From: an uncultured Clostridia bacterium
GTDB lineage: Bacteria > Bacillota > Clostridia > Christensenellales > CAG-314
Direction of reading: 5' to 3'
DNA length: 64,000 bases
Assembly (NCBI GenBank): GCA_934230325.1
Contig: CAKQEP010000002.1
Coordinates: 1-64,000 of the forward strand
Below the pieces are notes generated by a model. The model was not told the DNA's origin. It did not search any database and saw only the letters and a list, made by a program, of their open reading frames with translations. Positions 1 to 9,044 of the stretch are shown here, piece after piece (positions within the stretch are counted from its first letter, which is position 1; each line of letters opens with the position of its first letter). The translations under genes were made by a program, and so were the position numbers.

Positions 1-3000
1 GTATAGATGTCACGTTAGAAAGGTTAACGGTCATAATTTGGCTACCTTCAAAAGCGCCGCTTCCTATCGTTTTTACCGATGCGGGCAACGTCACTTTCTT
101 TATCGCGGATTCTTTAAACGCGCCCAACCTTATGGCTGTCACGCCTTCGGGAATAACCGCACTTTCTATACCGGACTGCAAAAACATATTGTTGGATATT
201 TCCGTTACTTTGCGATATTTGGAGAAGTCGAACTCTTTAATGGATTCGCAGCCGTAAAAAATAGCCGTCGGATAAGCCGTTATGTTGGGGTTGAACTCTA
301 CCGAAGTAAGTTGTTTGCAATGGTTGAATATGCTGTTGCTTATAAATGCGGTTTCGGATACTTGCGATAAATCAGCCGTTTTAATACCTGATTGAGAAAA
401 AAGAGCAAGTCCCAACGCTCTGACCGTACTCGGTAATACTACCTTGTCTTTGTCCCCTTGATAACCGGCATAAGTGACCGAAACAAGGTTGGGGCAATCT
501 TTAAACGCTCCGCCGCCTATGGTTTCGATTTTGCTCGGCAATACTACAGTCGTCAGTTGTTTACATTCGCTAAATGCGGTGCAAGAGTCATACTCGCCTG
601 CGGGTCTATCTGCTTTGCTGCCAAGATGTATTACCGTCTCGGGCAACGTAATGCTTGTTATTCCGCTGAGTCTAAACGTACTCGTACCCATAAAGGTCAA
701 TGCCGTCAATCCCGTTATATCTACGGTAGTGAGAGAACTACATTCTATAAACATCTCGGCATTTAATGCTTTTAAACCGTCGTTCTTTTCAAAGGTGACC
801 TTAGTAAGTTTTTTCATATATCCAAAAGCGCATCTGTCAAACGAAGCCGCTGTGGACGGTATGATAAGTTCAGTCAATTCGGAATAAGCAAATACAGACG
901 TGCCTACGGTCGCTATTCCCGTCAAATCGATTTGACTTATACCGCTATAGTAAAACATTTGGGCGGGTATTGCTGTTATTTGGTTTTCCACTGCGTTGAG
1001 GTACGCCTTTTTGAGAGAAAAAGTGTACGCAAAGATATAAGCGCCCCATTTTGTTTCCTTAAAGTTACCTTCTAATTTAACATAAGTAAGTCCGCTACCG
1101 TAAAATACTCTTTTTCCGAAAGTTTCTGCGGCAGGCACTACAAAGGGTTCTTTTTCCGTTGCGTTTTTGCCCAAACTCGTACAGCAATAAAACGCGTCAT
1201 CGCTTATCGTTTTTACAGAAGTCGGTATCGCAAAATCTTTTAGCGACTTGCAATACGCAAAGGCGGCTTGACCTATGGTATCAAGGTTGTTGACTTTGTC
1301 AGACTGATAATTGCCGTTTTCGTCTAAATCCGCAACAAACTTTCCCGTACCGTCATCCTTTGTCTTGTAGAAGAACACTTCTTCCAAATCAAAATTGTTG
1401 AAGAATGCGCCGTTGCCTATCCTTTGTACCGTGTTGGGTATGTACACTTTTTTGAGATTAGTTTGATTTTTAAAGGCGTACGCGCTTATTTCGGTAACGT
1501 GCGCGGGAACAACGTATTCGCTATTTGCAAGTTTTTGATAGACGTAAACTATCTTGTCGCCTGCAGCATTGTAAATTATTCCTTCGTTTTGGGCAAAGTC
1601 GGCGTATCCCGACGGGAATACTATTTCCGTTACGTTGCGCGCGCCGTTTACCAATTCGCCCGCAAAGATTTTGACGGAATTGCTGTATGTTATGCTGTTG
1701 AGGCTTAAAGTACCTTTAAACAGCATTTTGCCTATGGTTATGCCCGACGCGCTTGCGCTTTCGGGGAATACGAAGGACGTGAGTTTTGTGTTTGCAAAAG
1801 CGGTGTCGCCTATGCTGTTTAAGTCGCACTTGTTTGCTTTTGCGCCGTCGGTATAGGTTTTAAACTCGATTTTTTCTATGCCGCTACCGTCAAAAGCGGA
1901 TTTGCCTATCTTGTTGATTGACGCAGGCAACACGATGGATTTTAACGAAGTAAGCCCCGTCAACGCTTGATCGCTAAGCGTTTTAAATCCGTCCGGTAAT
2001 ACGTTTTGCGGGTTTTCGTCCGTTACGTATTGTTTTAATCCCAACGTTTCCAACGCCGTACAACCTTTAAAGGAATTTTTGTCTAAATTGTTCAAGTCGG
2101 ATTTGCCTGCTTTTGCGTGTCCTTCGGGATACACGTCTATCAACACAGACTTGAGAGAAATGCAGTTGTTAAACGCGCTTGCCTTTACCGTAGTCACGCT
2201 GGGCGGCAAGACAACCGTCTGCAATTTTGCATCATTAGAAAACGCATTGCCCGTTATCGTTTTTACTTTTATTCCTCTGAATTCGACGGAAATCAAAGCA
2301 GTCATATTAGTAAACTCGTTTCCTGCCGTCAAATTAAGGTTTTCGGGCAAAGACAACCGCTCTATTGCGTTGTTGTTTGAAAGCGCTAATCTTTCAATTG
2401 TCGTGATACTGTCGGGAAGATTTATGTTTTTGAGAAGCGTGTTGTAGTTGAAAGCGTTTGCTTTTAAAGTTTTCAACTTGCTTGCTTTACCCGCCGTTTC
2501 GCTCTCGTATATAGGCTTGTCGACGTCCTCAATATTGACGGTGACAAGAGACGTTTTGTTGTCGGACAGAGTGATATAGCAGGAAAATGCATAACCGTTT
2601 ATCGTTTCTACCGACGCGGGTATGTTGACCGTTTTTAATGCGGTGCACATATAAACGAGTCTTTCCGCTATATTAACTAATCTGTCGGACAGCGTGAGCG
2701 TGGTCAACAACGGTAAATTGTTGAGAGATTTGCTCGCCATTACCAACTCTCCTTTGTTGGTTTCGTCTGCGCGCTCAAACTCTATGTTTGCAAGGCTGTT
2801 TAACCCGTCAAAGGCTAATTGTTCTATTGTCAACACCGTGTTGGGTATGACTACTCTGTTAAGTTTAGGACACTCGGTAAAGGCATAAGAAGGTATGTTG
2901 GCCAACCCTTTGGGAAGTACGATCTCCTCCAACGAGTAGCAACGATAAAACATTCTTTCGGTGAATATTATTTTTGAGCCTGCTTCAAACTCAACCGTTT

Positions 3001-6000
3001 TTAGCCCCGTAGTATTGTAAAACGCTCCCGACCACACTTTGGAAACGGTGGCGGGGATTGTAAGTTTTCCGTCGTTTGCAGAGTAGTTTTTGGGAATAAA
3101 GCAAAGTTCCGTTATACTGCCTTCCGTCAAACCGTACAAAATACCTGCTTGCGACGTAAACTTGGTGCTGCCTGAGTCTACATTTACTTCGTTTAGCACG
3201 TTGCAACCGTCAAAAACTTTTACCGTGCCGCCTGATTCTTCCAACGTCGTAAGACTTGCGGGGAGAGTTATCGACCTTAGCGAAGTGCAGTTGGCAAAGG
3301 CTTCGTTGCCAAACTTTTCTACTTTACTCGTCGCTTTAAAGGTGACCGTAGCCAACTGCGTGCAACCGAAAAACGCTTTTTCGCCTATCTCCGTGACGTT
3401 GTTGCCTATCTCGATTTCCGTCAAACCGCTGTGTTTCAAAGCCGCAGAAGGTCCTATCTTGTCAACGGTATCGGGGACTGTGTATGCGCCCGTCACGCCT
3501 TTGGGCAAGTAGATAAGCGTCTTTTCGGCTTTGCCTTTGTCAAAAATAACCTTGTCTTGCAGTTCAAAGTAGTTGCTACCGTCTTCTATGGTGATATTGT
3601 TTATGCGGTCGCCAAATACGCTCGGTATGCTAAAGGTAGGAACGTCTTTGCCTATCGTCAGTTCCGTAACGTAATATTTGTATTCGCCTTGCGCCGTTTT
3701 TTCCGCAAATGCGTAGTCGGCAAATGCAAGCGCGGGAACGGTTTCGCCTTCTGCGGTTTCACCCACGCTCTTGACCGTGACTTTTGACAAACTCAAAGTA
3801 TGGCCAAAAGCGTACGCCCCTATCTCCTGCACATTGGGAGAAAGTTCTACTTCTTTTAATGCGTAACAATTGTAAAAAGAATAATTCGCCAACGACAGTT
3901 TCGGAGAAGTCGCATTACCTTCAAAGGTCAGCGACGTCATTCTGTAACAGTTGTAAAATGCGTACGGCTCAATCACTTCCAACCACTCGGGAATCGTCAC
4001 GGACGTAACGTCGTAATATCCGGCAAATACCCTTTCCCCTATAGTTTTTATGCCGATAGGAATCTTAACGTCCTTGCTCGTGCCTTGCGGTATCCAAACA
4101 AGACGCGTTCCTCTGTCGGAGCAAACCATGTTGTCTTTTGCCATGTACTCTCCGCTATCGTCGGCAAAGGTTACTTCGCTGATGTAGTAACACGACGTTA
4201 TTCTGGTGTAATCAAAATCCGTAAGACGCGACGGCAACACCAACTTTGTCAATTCGGGAATATAATGTATTCCTTTTTCTTCTATTACGAGATTTTCTGC
4301 CGTTTCGCCTGCTTTTGCGTCAAGAAATTCTATCTTTGTGATGTTGTAGTTGAAACAAATACTGTATGTGGTTATCGTCGTCACGGTGGACGGTATAAAC
4401 AGTTCGTTAAGTTTCACCATGAAAAAGCCTCTGCGACCTATCGAAGTAACTTTCCACGTTGCTTTTTGAACTGCGCTTTCCTCTTCCCCTATCTTGACGT
4501 CAAATGTGGACGGAATTGTGTAAGTAAAAGCCTCGCGAGCAGGTGTGTATCCTTTGAGTTCCGCATACACCGTTTCTCCGTCGGTGGACTGCCCTTTTTT
4601 GTGATACAATACGCCGTCGCAAGAAGCGTACATTCTCTCGTGATTGCCTATGGCATAATAAACGTTTATATCCGTCAAATTTGTGCAGGAATAAAATGCG
4701 CTGCCTGCATTATTGATGCCGTTGATTCCCGTTTCTATGTACTGTACCGTGTCGGGTATGTTAACGACTTTCATAGTGGTAACATTGCTAAACGCACCGC
4801 CTTCTATTATCTCGACAAGTTTGCCGTCGTACATCGACGGTACGGTCACTTCCGACAAATATTTTATGCCGTCGTAATGCCCCGTAATAGAGTAGTTTCC
4901 GTTTGCAAGTTTGTAAAACTCAAATACGTCTACCCATTTTGCCAACAAAGTAGTTTCTTTTGGCGTTGTCCAGTTGTCAATTCCTTTGCCGGTGTAGTCG
5001 GTCAAAAGTTTGCCGTCGACGTCCATCCAACCGGCAAACGCCATTACGTTGTTTTTGTCTTTGGGTACTGGGAAAGCAAAGTTGCTGTCGTAGGTGACTT
5101 CAACTATATTTTCACCGTCCATAACGCCGCCTTCAAAACTCAAAGTGACGTTGTATTTGTTTGCCGTCCACTGCGCGTAAAGTTTGAGGTCTTGCGCCGT
5201 TTCCAACGTGGTACTGCTATACTCGGTGCCGCCCGTAGTGTCCGACCAGTGACGGAACGTGTAGCCCAACCTTGTTACGTCGGCGGGAAACGCTATCTTG
5301 TCGCCTACCGCCGCATACGCTTTGGTGTATACTGCGTTAGGTTCGAAGTTGGTGTACATAACTATTTCGTATGCTTTTACCGTTATCTTTTCCGAACCCA
5401 TCTTTGTGGCTTTGTTGTAGTAAACGACTTCGATTTCGTTTTCCTTTTGGGTGAGCGTTATCTCTTTGCTTATACCGTTGATTTTGCCCATAGATTTGCC
5501 GTTGAGTATAACTTCGTACTCCGTCGCGCCAAATACTATAGCCCACCTTACCGTGTTGTTGCTGTACGTTACTTTGTCTTTTAAAGAGGGTGAGAAAGTA
5601 ATAACGTCGCTGTACAACGAGTCGTTTGCGGTGTTGGAAGATACTGCTTTTATGCTGACTTCTACGGCGTCGCCCGTCAATGTAACTTGAGAGAAAGGTA
5701 ACGAGTTGGTAGACGTTTCGTATTCCTTATCCCCTATCTTGACTATGTACTTTGTCGCGCCTTCTATTTTTTCCCAAGTCAATGCGTCGCCTTTTACTTC
5801 AAAGGTTGAGTTTTTGGGAGTCGCTATCTTGGTTTTGGTGTAGACAAACTCTTCCGATTCCGAAGGATTGTAGCCTTTTGCGGTGGCTCTTATTTTTATC
5901 TTGATTTCGCCTGCGGGATATTCCTTTAAAGAACCGATATTACTCAAATCTACGTAATCTCCGCCGTTTATGCTAACGGCGTATGCCTTTGCATGCTCTA

Positions 6001-7339
6001 CTTTTTCAATAGATATTTCTTCTTTATCGTTTACCGACAACTTGCTAACGGCGTCCAACCTTCTGTTTAAGTTAAACTTTGCAGAAGCAGAAGTAAGGTA
6101 TCCTCTCGCCGCCGCTTTGACGGTGAAGTTTATGCCGCTTTCTCTCATCTCGCAATCGCTGAAGTCAAAGTAGGTACGATAACCTATCTCTTGGTCGGTA
6201 TATTGAGCAATGTGCTCGTGCGTTTCGTTGCCGCACTCTACCGTGACTATGTAAGTTTCAGCATTACGAACAGGCTCGAACTCAAGCATAAAGTCGTTTT
6301 CTGTGTTTATTTTGAATATGCTTACTCTGTCAAGCGCTTTATTTCTATAATAAGCCGTGCCTTTGGCATTGTTGCTTACTACCACTTCTACTCTGTACTC
6401 TCCCGCAGGTTTATCTGCAAGATTGTGTCTTGTTTCGTACACTCCGGTAAAAGTGTTGTCCAAAAGTTTATTGTTGTTAGAATCGTAAATAGTTACTTTA
6501 TAACTTACCGAAAGACCTTTGTTTTCCCAACGTACCGTTTCGGAATCGATAGATACTGCGGGCGTTGAGTCCTTAAATACCGCAAACAAGGTAAGGTTTT
6601 GTCCTATTGCTTGGTCGGTATACTGACATGTCAGTTTGGTTGCGTCTTCGTAATCGCTCATCCACCAACCTAAAAACTCTTTGCCGTCTTGAACTGCTGT
6701 GGGTAAATTCTCTATTATTCCCGCTTTGTTGGTAGTCTGCGGCTTTATGGGATTTTTGCTACCTTCAAACGATACGGTGTAAGTAGCAAGTGCGGGGTCT
6801 ACAAACTTGGCGTATATAGTTACGTCGCCTTTGACCGCCACTCCGAATTTGTAAGGAACTTTAAATCCGCCGTCTGCGTACCAGCCCGTGAATATCTGTC
6901 CCGCTTTGGTGGGTTGCGGCGGCTCGGTAAGTACGGCGTTTTCCGCTATGTACTTTGACGGTACGCCCGTTGTTCCTTCCGCTTTGTACGTTACCTTGTA
7001 TATCTTTCCTTTTTTACAAACGTAAGTGTTTCCGTCCGCTTTTAAGGTAATAACGCCTTCTGCGTACGTTCCCGTCATTTCCTTACCTTCCAGCGTAAAC
7101 GTAAACTCTCCGTTTTTCTTGTTGAAAGTATACGTGCCTGTCTTGTCCCCGCTTATCTCTTTAAGCGTGAACCCTTCCTGCGTCAGTATAAACCCTTTGG
7201 TCATACCGCCGTCTTCGTAGTAGTATTCCGTATACGCTTCGTCGGGTATCTTATACTTTTTGCAACCGACAAATGCCATTACCGACGCTAATACTATAAG
7301 TACTAACAATACTACCGTCATAAGCCTTTTCTGTTTCAT
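1..7339 (-). CDS. Giant BspA-type leucine-rich-repeat surface lipoprotein (5' part only)
   Basis: The frame is open from an ATG at 7339, behind a strong AGGAGG site, to the left edge: at least 2446 codons without a stop. The first 26 residues are a lipoprotein-like signal: a basic start, a hydrophobic stretch, then AFVGC with Cys26 as the likely lipidated residue. Residues about 90-260 and 640-800 contain InlB/Listeria-Bacteroides-type modules (GWY, GWW, YAQW, LLAKW motifs). Residues about 257-640 look like fibronectin-III-like beta modules. From about residue 830 onward there are repeated units such as IPSTV-TIG--AF-GC-SL, typical of LRR_5/BspA proteins. It is probably anchored in the outer leaflet of the membrane and used for adhesion or matrix contact, as in BspA relatives; that role is inference. 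Many plus-strand reading frames here are antisense shadows. Confidence 0.9.
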   Translation of the reverse strand, partial: MKQKRLMTVVLLVLIVLASVMAFVGCKKYKIPDEAYTEYYYEDGGMTKGFILTQEGFTLKEISGDKTGTYTFNKKNGEFTFTLEGKEMTGTYAEGVITLKADGNTYVCKKGKIYKVTYKAEGTTGVPSKYIAENAVLTEPPQPTKAGQIFTGWYADGGFKVPYKFGVAVKGDVTIYAKFVDPALATYTVSFEGSKNPIKPQTTNKAGIIENLPTAVQDGKEFLGWWMSDYEDATKLTCQYTDQAIGQNLTLFAVFKDSTPAVSIDSETVRWENKGLSVSYKVTIYDSNNNKLLDNTFTGVYETRHNLADKPAGEYRVEVVVSNNAKGTAYYRNKALDRVSIFKINTENDFMLEFEPVRNAETYIVTVECGNETHEHIAQYTDQEIGYRTYFDFSDCEMRESGINFTVKAAARGYLTSASAKFNLNRRLDAVSKLSVNDKEEISIEKVEHAKAYAVSINGGDYVDLSNIGSLKEYPAGEIKIKIRATAKGYNPSESEEFVYTKTKIATPKNSTFEVKGDALTWEKIEGATKYIVKIGDKEYETSTNSLPFSQVTLTGDAVEVSIKAVSSNTANDSLYSDVITFSPSLKDKVTYSNNTVRWAIVFGATEYEVILNGKSMGKINGISKEITLTQKENEIEVVYYNKATKMGSEKITVKAYEIVMYTNFEPNAVYTKAYAAVGDKIAFPADVTRLGYTFRHWSDTTGGTEYSSTTLETAQDLKLYAQWTANKYNVTLSFEGGVMDGENIVEVTYDSNFAFPVPKDKNNVMAFAGWMDVDGKLLTDYTGKGIDNWTTPKETTLLAKWVDVFEFYKLANGNYSITGHYDGIKYLSEVTVPSMYDGKLVEIIEGGAFSNVTTMKVVNIPDTVQYIETGINGINNAGSAFYSCTNLTDINVYYAIGNHERMYASCDGVLYHKKGQSTDGETVYAELKGYTPAREAFTYTIPSTFDVKIGEEESAVQKATWKVTSIGRRGFFMVKLNELFIPSTVTTITTYSICFNYNITKIEFLDAKAGETAENLVIEEKGIHYIPELTKLVLPSRLTDFDYTRITSCYYISEVTFADDSGEYMAKDNMVCSDRGTRLVWIPQGTSKDVKIPIGIKTIGERVFAGYYDVTSVTIPEWLEVIEPYAFYNCYRMTSLTFEGNATSPKLSLANYSFYNCYALKEVELSPNVQEIGAYAFGHTLSLSKVTVKSVGETAEGETVPALAFADYAFAEKTAQGEYKYYVTELTIGKDVPTFSIPSVFGDRINNITIEDGSNYFELQDKVIFDKGKAEKTLIYLPKGVTGAYTVPDTVDKIGPSAALKHSGLTEIEIGNNVTEIGEKAFFGCTQLATVTFKATSKVEKFGNEAFANCTSLRSITLPASLTTLEESGGTVKVFDGCNVLNEVNVDSGSTKFTSQAGILYGLTEGSITELCFIPKNYSANDGKLTIPATVSKVWSGAFYNTTGLKTVEFEAGSKIIFTERMFYRCYSLEEIVLPKGLANIPSYAFTECPKLNRVVIPNTVLTIEQLAFDGLNSLANIEFERADETNKGELVMASKSLNNLPLLTTLTLSDRLVNIAERLVYMCTALKTVNIPASVETINGYAFSCYITLSDNKTSLVTVNIEDVDKPIYESETAGKASKLKTLKANAFNYNTLLKNINLPDSITTIERLALSNNNAIERLSLPENLNLTAGNEFTNMTALISVEFRGIKVKTITGNAFSNDAKLQTVVLPPSVTTVKASAFNNCISLKSVLIDVYPEGHAKAGKSDLNNLDKNSFKGCTALETLGLKQYVTDENPQNVLPDGFKTLSDQALTGLTSLKSIVLPASINKIGKSAFDGSGIEKIEFKTYTDGAKANKCDLNSIGDTAFANTKLTSFVFPESASASGITIGKMLFKGTLSLNSITYSNSVKIFAGELVNGARNVTEIVFPSGYADFAQNEGIIYNAAGDKIVYVYQKLANSEYVVPAHVTEISAYAFKNQTNLKKVYIPNTVQRIGNGAFFNNFDLEEVFFYKTKDDGTGKFVADLDENGNYQSDKVNNLDTIGQAAFAYCKSLKDFAIPTSVKTISDDAFYCCTSLGKNATEKEPFVVPAAETFGKRVFYGSGLTYVKLEGNFKETKWGAYIFAYTFSLKKAYLNAVENQITAIPAQMFYYSGISQIDLTGIATVGTSVFAYSELTELIIPSTAASFDRCAFGYMKKLTKVTFEKNDGLKALNAEMFIECSSLTTVDITGLTALTFMGTSTFRLSGITSITLPETVIHLGSKADRPAGEYDSCTAFSECKQLTTVVLPSKIETIGGGAFKDCPNLVSVTYAGYQGDKDKVVLPSTVRALGLALFSQSGIKTADLSQVSETAFISNSIFNHCKQLTSVEFNPNITAYPTAIFYGCESIKEFDFSKYRKVTEISNNMFLQSGIESAVIPEGVTAIRLGAFKESAIKKVTLPASVKTIGSGAFEGSQIMTVNLSNVTSI

Positions 7340-7373
7340 CCGATTTACCTCCTTTTGGTAATTCTTTATTTAT

Positions 7374-7446
7374 TACTTTTGCGCTTGTAAATACTTTTAA
7401 ACATCTACCAACTTTGTCTATTTGGTATCTACTTTTACGCTTGTAA
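7374..7446 (-). promoter_or_regulatory. Direct repeats flanking an inverted repeat before the LRR gene
   Basis: Two near-identical 17-base direct repeats (TACTTTTGCGCTTGTAA at 7374-7390 and TACTTTTACGCTTGTAA at 7430-7446, one mismatch) flank an inverted repeat TACCAA-N10-TTGGTA at 7406-7427. The array lies in the untranslated stretch between the leader terminator and the ribosome binding site of the LRR lipoprotein. It could be an operator or an RNA structure that affects translation. No family can be named. Confidence 0.4.
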
Positions 7447-7496
7447 CCGTTGTTTTTTTGTTGTTTTTTGCGTACTTTATTTTATTCCGAAGTATA

Positions 7497-7541
7497 CAAA
7501 AAAACCCGCAACAAAAACGATACCACTACCGTTTGTTGCGG
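7497..7541 (-). terminator. Intrinsic terminator inside the LRR gene leader
   Basis: On the minus strand a stem built from CCGCAACAAACG and CGTTTTTGTTGCGG, with a loop of about 11 bases, is followed by seven U. It lies about 155 bases before the LRR start codon and about 275 bases after a consensus promoter. It therefore either ends a small RNA or works as an attenuator for the LRR gene. Confidence 0.75.
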
Positions 7542-7791
7542 ATACTTTTTACCTTCAAATCCTCTATGATGTCTTTCCCTATGCTGCGTTTCTTTCAGGC
7601 TTTGCGTCCTACTTAAACCGTAGTATCTTTTTTCACTTTTCCGTTTGCGCCTTTGCTTATCCTTTGACTTTTTACTGCCGTCAAATTTTCCGTATTTGCA
7701 TAGGCGCTGTCTTTCGTTTTGTTTTCTCTCCTTTCTTTTTTGATATCTGCCGCGCTGTTCGGTTTTTAAGAGTTTTTGTTTCACCTGATTA

Positions 7792-7800
7792 CCCCCCCCC
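7792..7800. repeat. Nine-base C/G homopolymer tract
   Basis: Nine consecutive C on the plus strand (G9 in the minus-strand leader) lie about 15-25 bases downstream of the predicted transcription start for the LRR leader. Such tracts are rare at this base composition and are prone to slipped-strand mispairing. An ATG at 7809 reads only six codons before a stop with nine G, but with eight G it would enter the long basic frame. Confidence 0.8.
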
Positions 7801-7821
7801 GCACAACATTTGTTCACATCA

Positions 7822-7851
7822 ATACTAACATACCGACTTGTTTAATGTCAA
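7822..7851 (-). promoter_or_regulatory. Promoter of the LRR gene leader
   Basis: TTGACA (7846-7851), an 18-base spacer, then TAGTAT (7822-7827), reading leftward. The cysK promoter in this window has the same -35 and -10 hexamers. A start near 7815 is expected. Confidence 0.7.
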
Positions 7852-8077
7852 GTGTTTTTTTATTTTTTGTTTTATTACTTATTTTACTCTATTTTGAAAA
7901 ATAAATAACATATTTTATGTTTTTTTTGATATTTTAATTACACATAACGCGTTTTTGCGTTATTGCGTTTTTTGCGCCAAAAATTGCTTTTTTGCCCTTT
8001 TCCGCACGGTAATTATGCTACAATTTTTTTATATTTGATGTTTTTTTGCATTTTTTTATTAAATTGCCATTTTTCTT

Positions 8078-8107
8078 TTGCTATAATAATCTACAATTGT
8101 ATATAAT
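8078..8107 (+). promoter_or_regulatory. Probable promoter of the SDR/SPT-like pair
   Basis: TTGCTA (8078-8083), 18 bases, TATAAT (8102-8107), in a very AT-rich region. The rest of the gap between about 7852 and 8177 is AT-rich and holds no gene that I can recognise. Confidence 0.5.
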
Positions 8108-8177
8108 TTTATCGATACGTCAAACAAATACAACTATCCAAAAAACGGGTTTGCTACAATTTTCGGAGGAGTCAAAA

Positions 8178-8975
8178 ATGGACGGAATTACAAAAAAAGT
8201 TGCTATCGTAACGGGCGCGACTGCGGGCATAGGCTTGGCAACGGCAAAAATATTGACAAAAAAAGGTTGGACGGTTTACGGAACGGGGCGCAGAAATTTT
8301 GACTCGGACGATTTTAGATACGTTTGTCTTGACGTAAACGATAGCGACGGAATGAAAAATTTTTTGCAGACCGTTTTTAACGAGCATGGAAGAATAGACC
8401 TTGTAGTGAATAATGCGGGTTTTGGCATTGCCGGCGCGATAGAAGACGCTACGGTTGAAAACATTAAAGCCATTACGGACACAAACCTTGTGGCGGTGGC
8501 GGTGACTTGCAAACACGCTATCCCGTTTTTAAAGCACACAAAGGGCAAAATAATTAACGTATCGAGTATCGGCGGATTGATTCCTCTCCCTTATCAGGCT
8601 ATGTATTCCGCAACCAAAAGCGCGGTTGAAGTTTTTTCTCGCGCGCTCGCAACGGAAGTCAAACCTTTTGGAATGACCGTCACGGCGGTACTTCCCGGTG
8701 ACACAAAGACGGATTTTGGCAAAGCAAGGGTGACGGATAGCGACCCCGACAGCGGAAATCAACAAAAAATGCAACGGTTTGTCGGCAAAATGGAGCGTGA
8801 CGAAAACAACGGCGTATCCCCCGACGTCGTAGCAAAGGCAATATGCAAGGCGGCAGAAAAAAAGCGCAGTCCTTTGCGCGTCTGTATCGGCTTTGGAGGA
8901 AAAACGATAGCGTTTTTGACGCGGTTTCTTTCCGTCAAAACGATAAACTCCACAGTAAACAAAATTTACAAGTAG
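8178..8975 (+). CDS. Short-chain dehydrogenase/reductase, possible 3-ketosphinganine reductase
   Basis: A 265-residue classical SDR. The start is the ATG just after CGGAGGAG, not the more distal in-frame start. It shows the cofactor glycine motif TGATAGIG near residue 12, VNNAG, a Ser in NVSS and the catalytic YSATK pair of Tyr and Lys. The C-terminal tail is hydrophobic and could touch the membrane, as in ketosphinganine reductases and 17-beta-HSD-like SDRs. SDR sequences alone do not fix the substrate. The suggestion that it reduces 3-ketosphinganine rests on the downstream gene 69 bases away, which resembles serine palmitoyltransferase. The two probably share the promoter at 8078-8107. It could equally be a general lipid or sterol-like ketoreductase. 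Confidence 0.8.
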   Translation: MDGITKKVAIVTGATAGIGLATAKILTKKGWTVYGTGRRNFDSDDFRYVCLDVNDSDGMKNFLQTVFNEHGRIDLVVNNAGFGIAGAIEDATVENIKAITDTNLVAVAVTCKHAIPFLKHTKGKIINVSSIGGLIPLPYQAMYSATKSAVEVFSRALATEVKPFGMTVTAVLPGDTKTDFGKARVTDSDPDSGNQQKMQRFVGKMERDENNGVSPDVVAKAICKAAEKKRSPLRVCIGFGGKTIAFLTRFLSVKTINSTVNKIYK

Positions 8976-9004
8976 TTTTGCTTTTGTCGATAGTCAAAAC
9001 ATTT

Positions 9005-9013
9005 CCCCCCCCC
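9005..9013. repeat. Nine-base C tract between SDR and SPT-like genes
   Basis: Nine consecutive C in the 69-base gap, about 31 bases before the start codon of the SPT-like gene. It is the only other homopolymer of this kind seen in the window, besides the tract at 7792-7800. Confidence 0.8.
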
Positions 9014-9044
9014 ATTATCTACGCAACCTAATCAGGAGATTTAA

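Larger units (their letters stand above)
7497..7815 (-). ncRNA. Purine-rich terminated leader RNA upstream of the LRR gene (candidate riboswitch or sRNA)
   Basis: The segment runs from the predicted start point of the promoter at 7822-7851 to the terminator. It is strikingly poor in U and rich in A/G, and contains small hairpins: TTTGAC...GTCAAA near 7660-7685 and CTAC...GTAG near 7608-7625. The second hairpin is followed by GACGCAAAGCC, a string that resembles one strand of the c-di-GMP-I (GEMM) core. The partner strand of that core is not in the right place, so no class is assigned. A 111-codon Lys/Arg-rich frame starting at a GTG at 7817 also spans it but runs through the terminator stem. 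I regard it as non-coding, with low certainty. Confidence 0.45.

Noticed and set aside
4085..5584. 499-codon plus-strand reading frame within the LRR gene region
   Set aside because: It is antisense to the long LRR lipoprotein frame, has no ribosome binding site or recognisable domain, and is rich in Tyr, Phe, Arg and Val as expected from reversed repeats.
7560..7690. c-di-GMP-I (GEMM) riboswitch
   Set aside because: Only one strand of the core (GACGCAAAGCC) is recognisable. The GGCAAAC partner is not placed before the adjacent stem, and the tetraloop/receptor elements are not visible.
7482..7817. 111-codon Lys/Arg-rich minus-strand frame before the LRR gene
   Set aside because: It runs through an intrinsic terminator stem, has no ribosome binding site, its GTG lies at the predicted transcription start, and its composition follows from purine-rich RNA. 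Not listed as a gene, though a frameshifting role of the G9 tract cannot be excluded.
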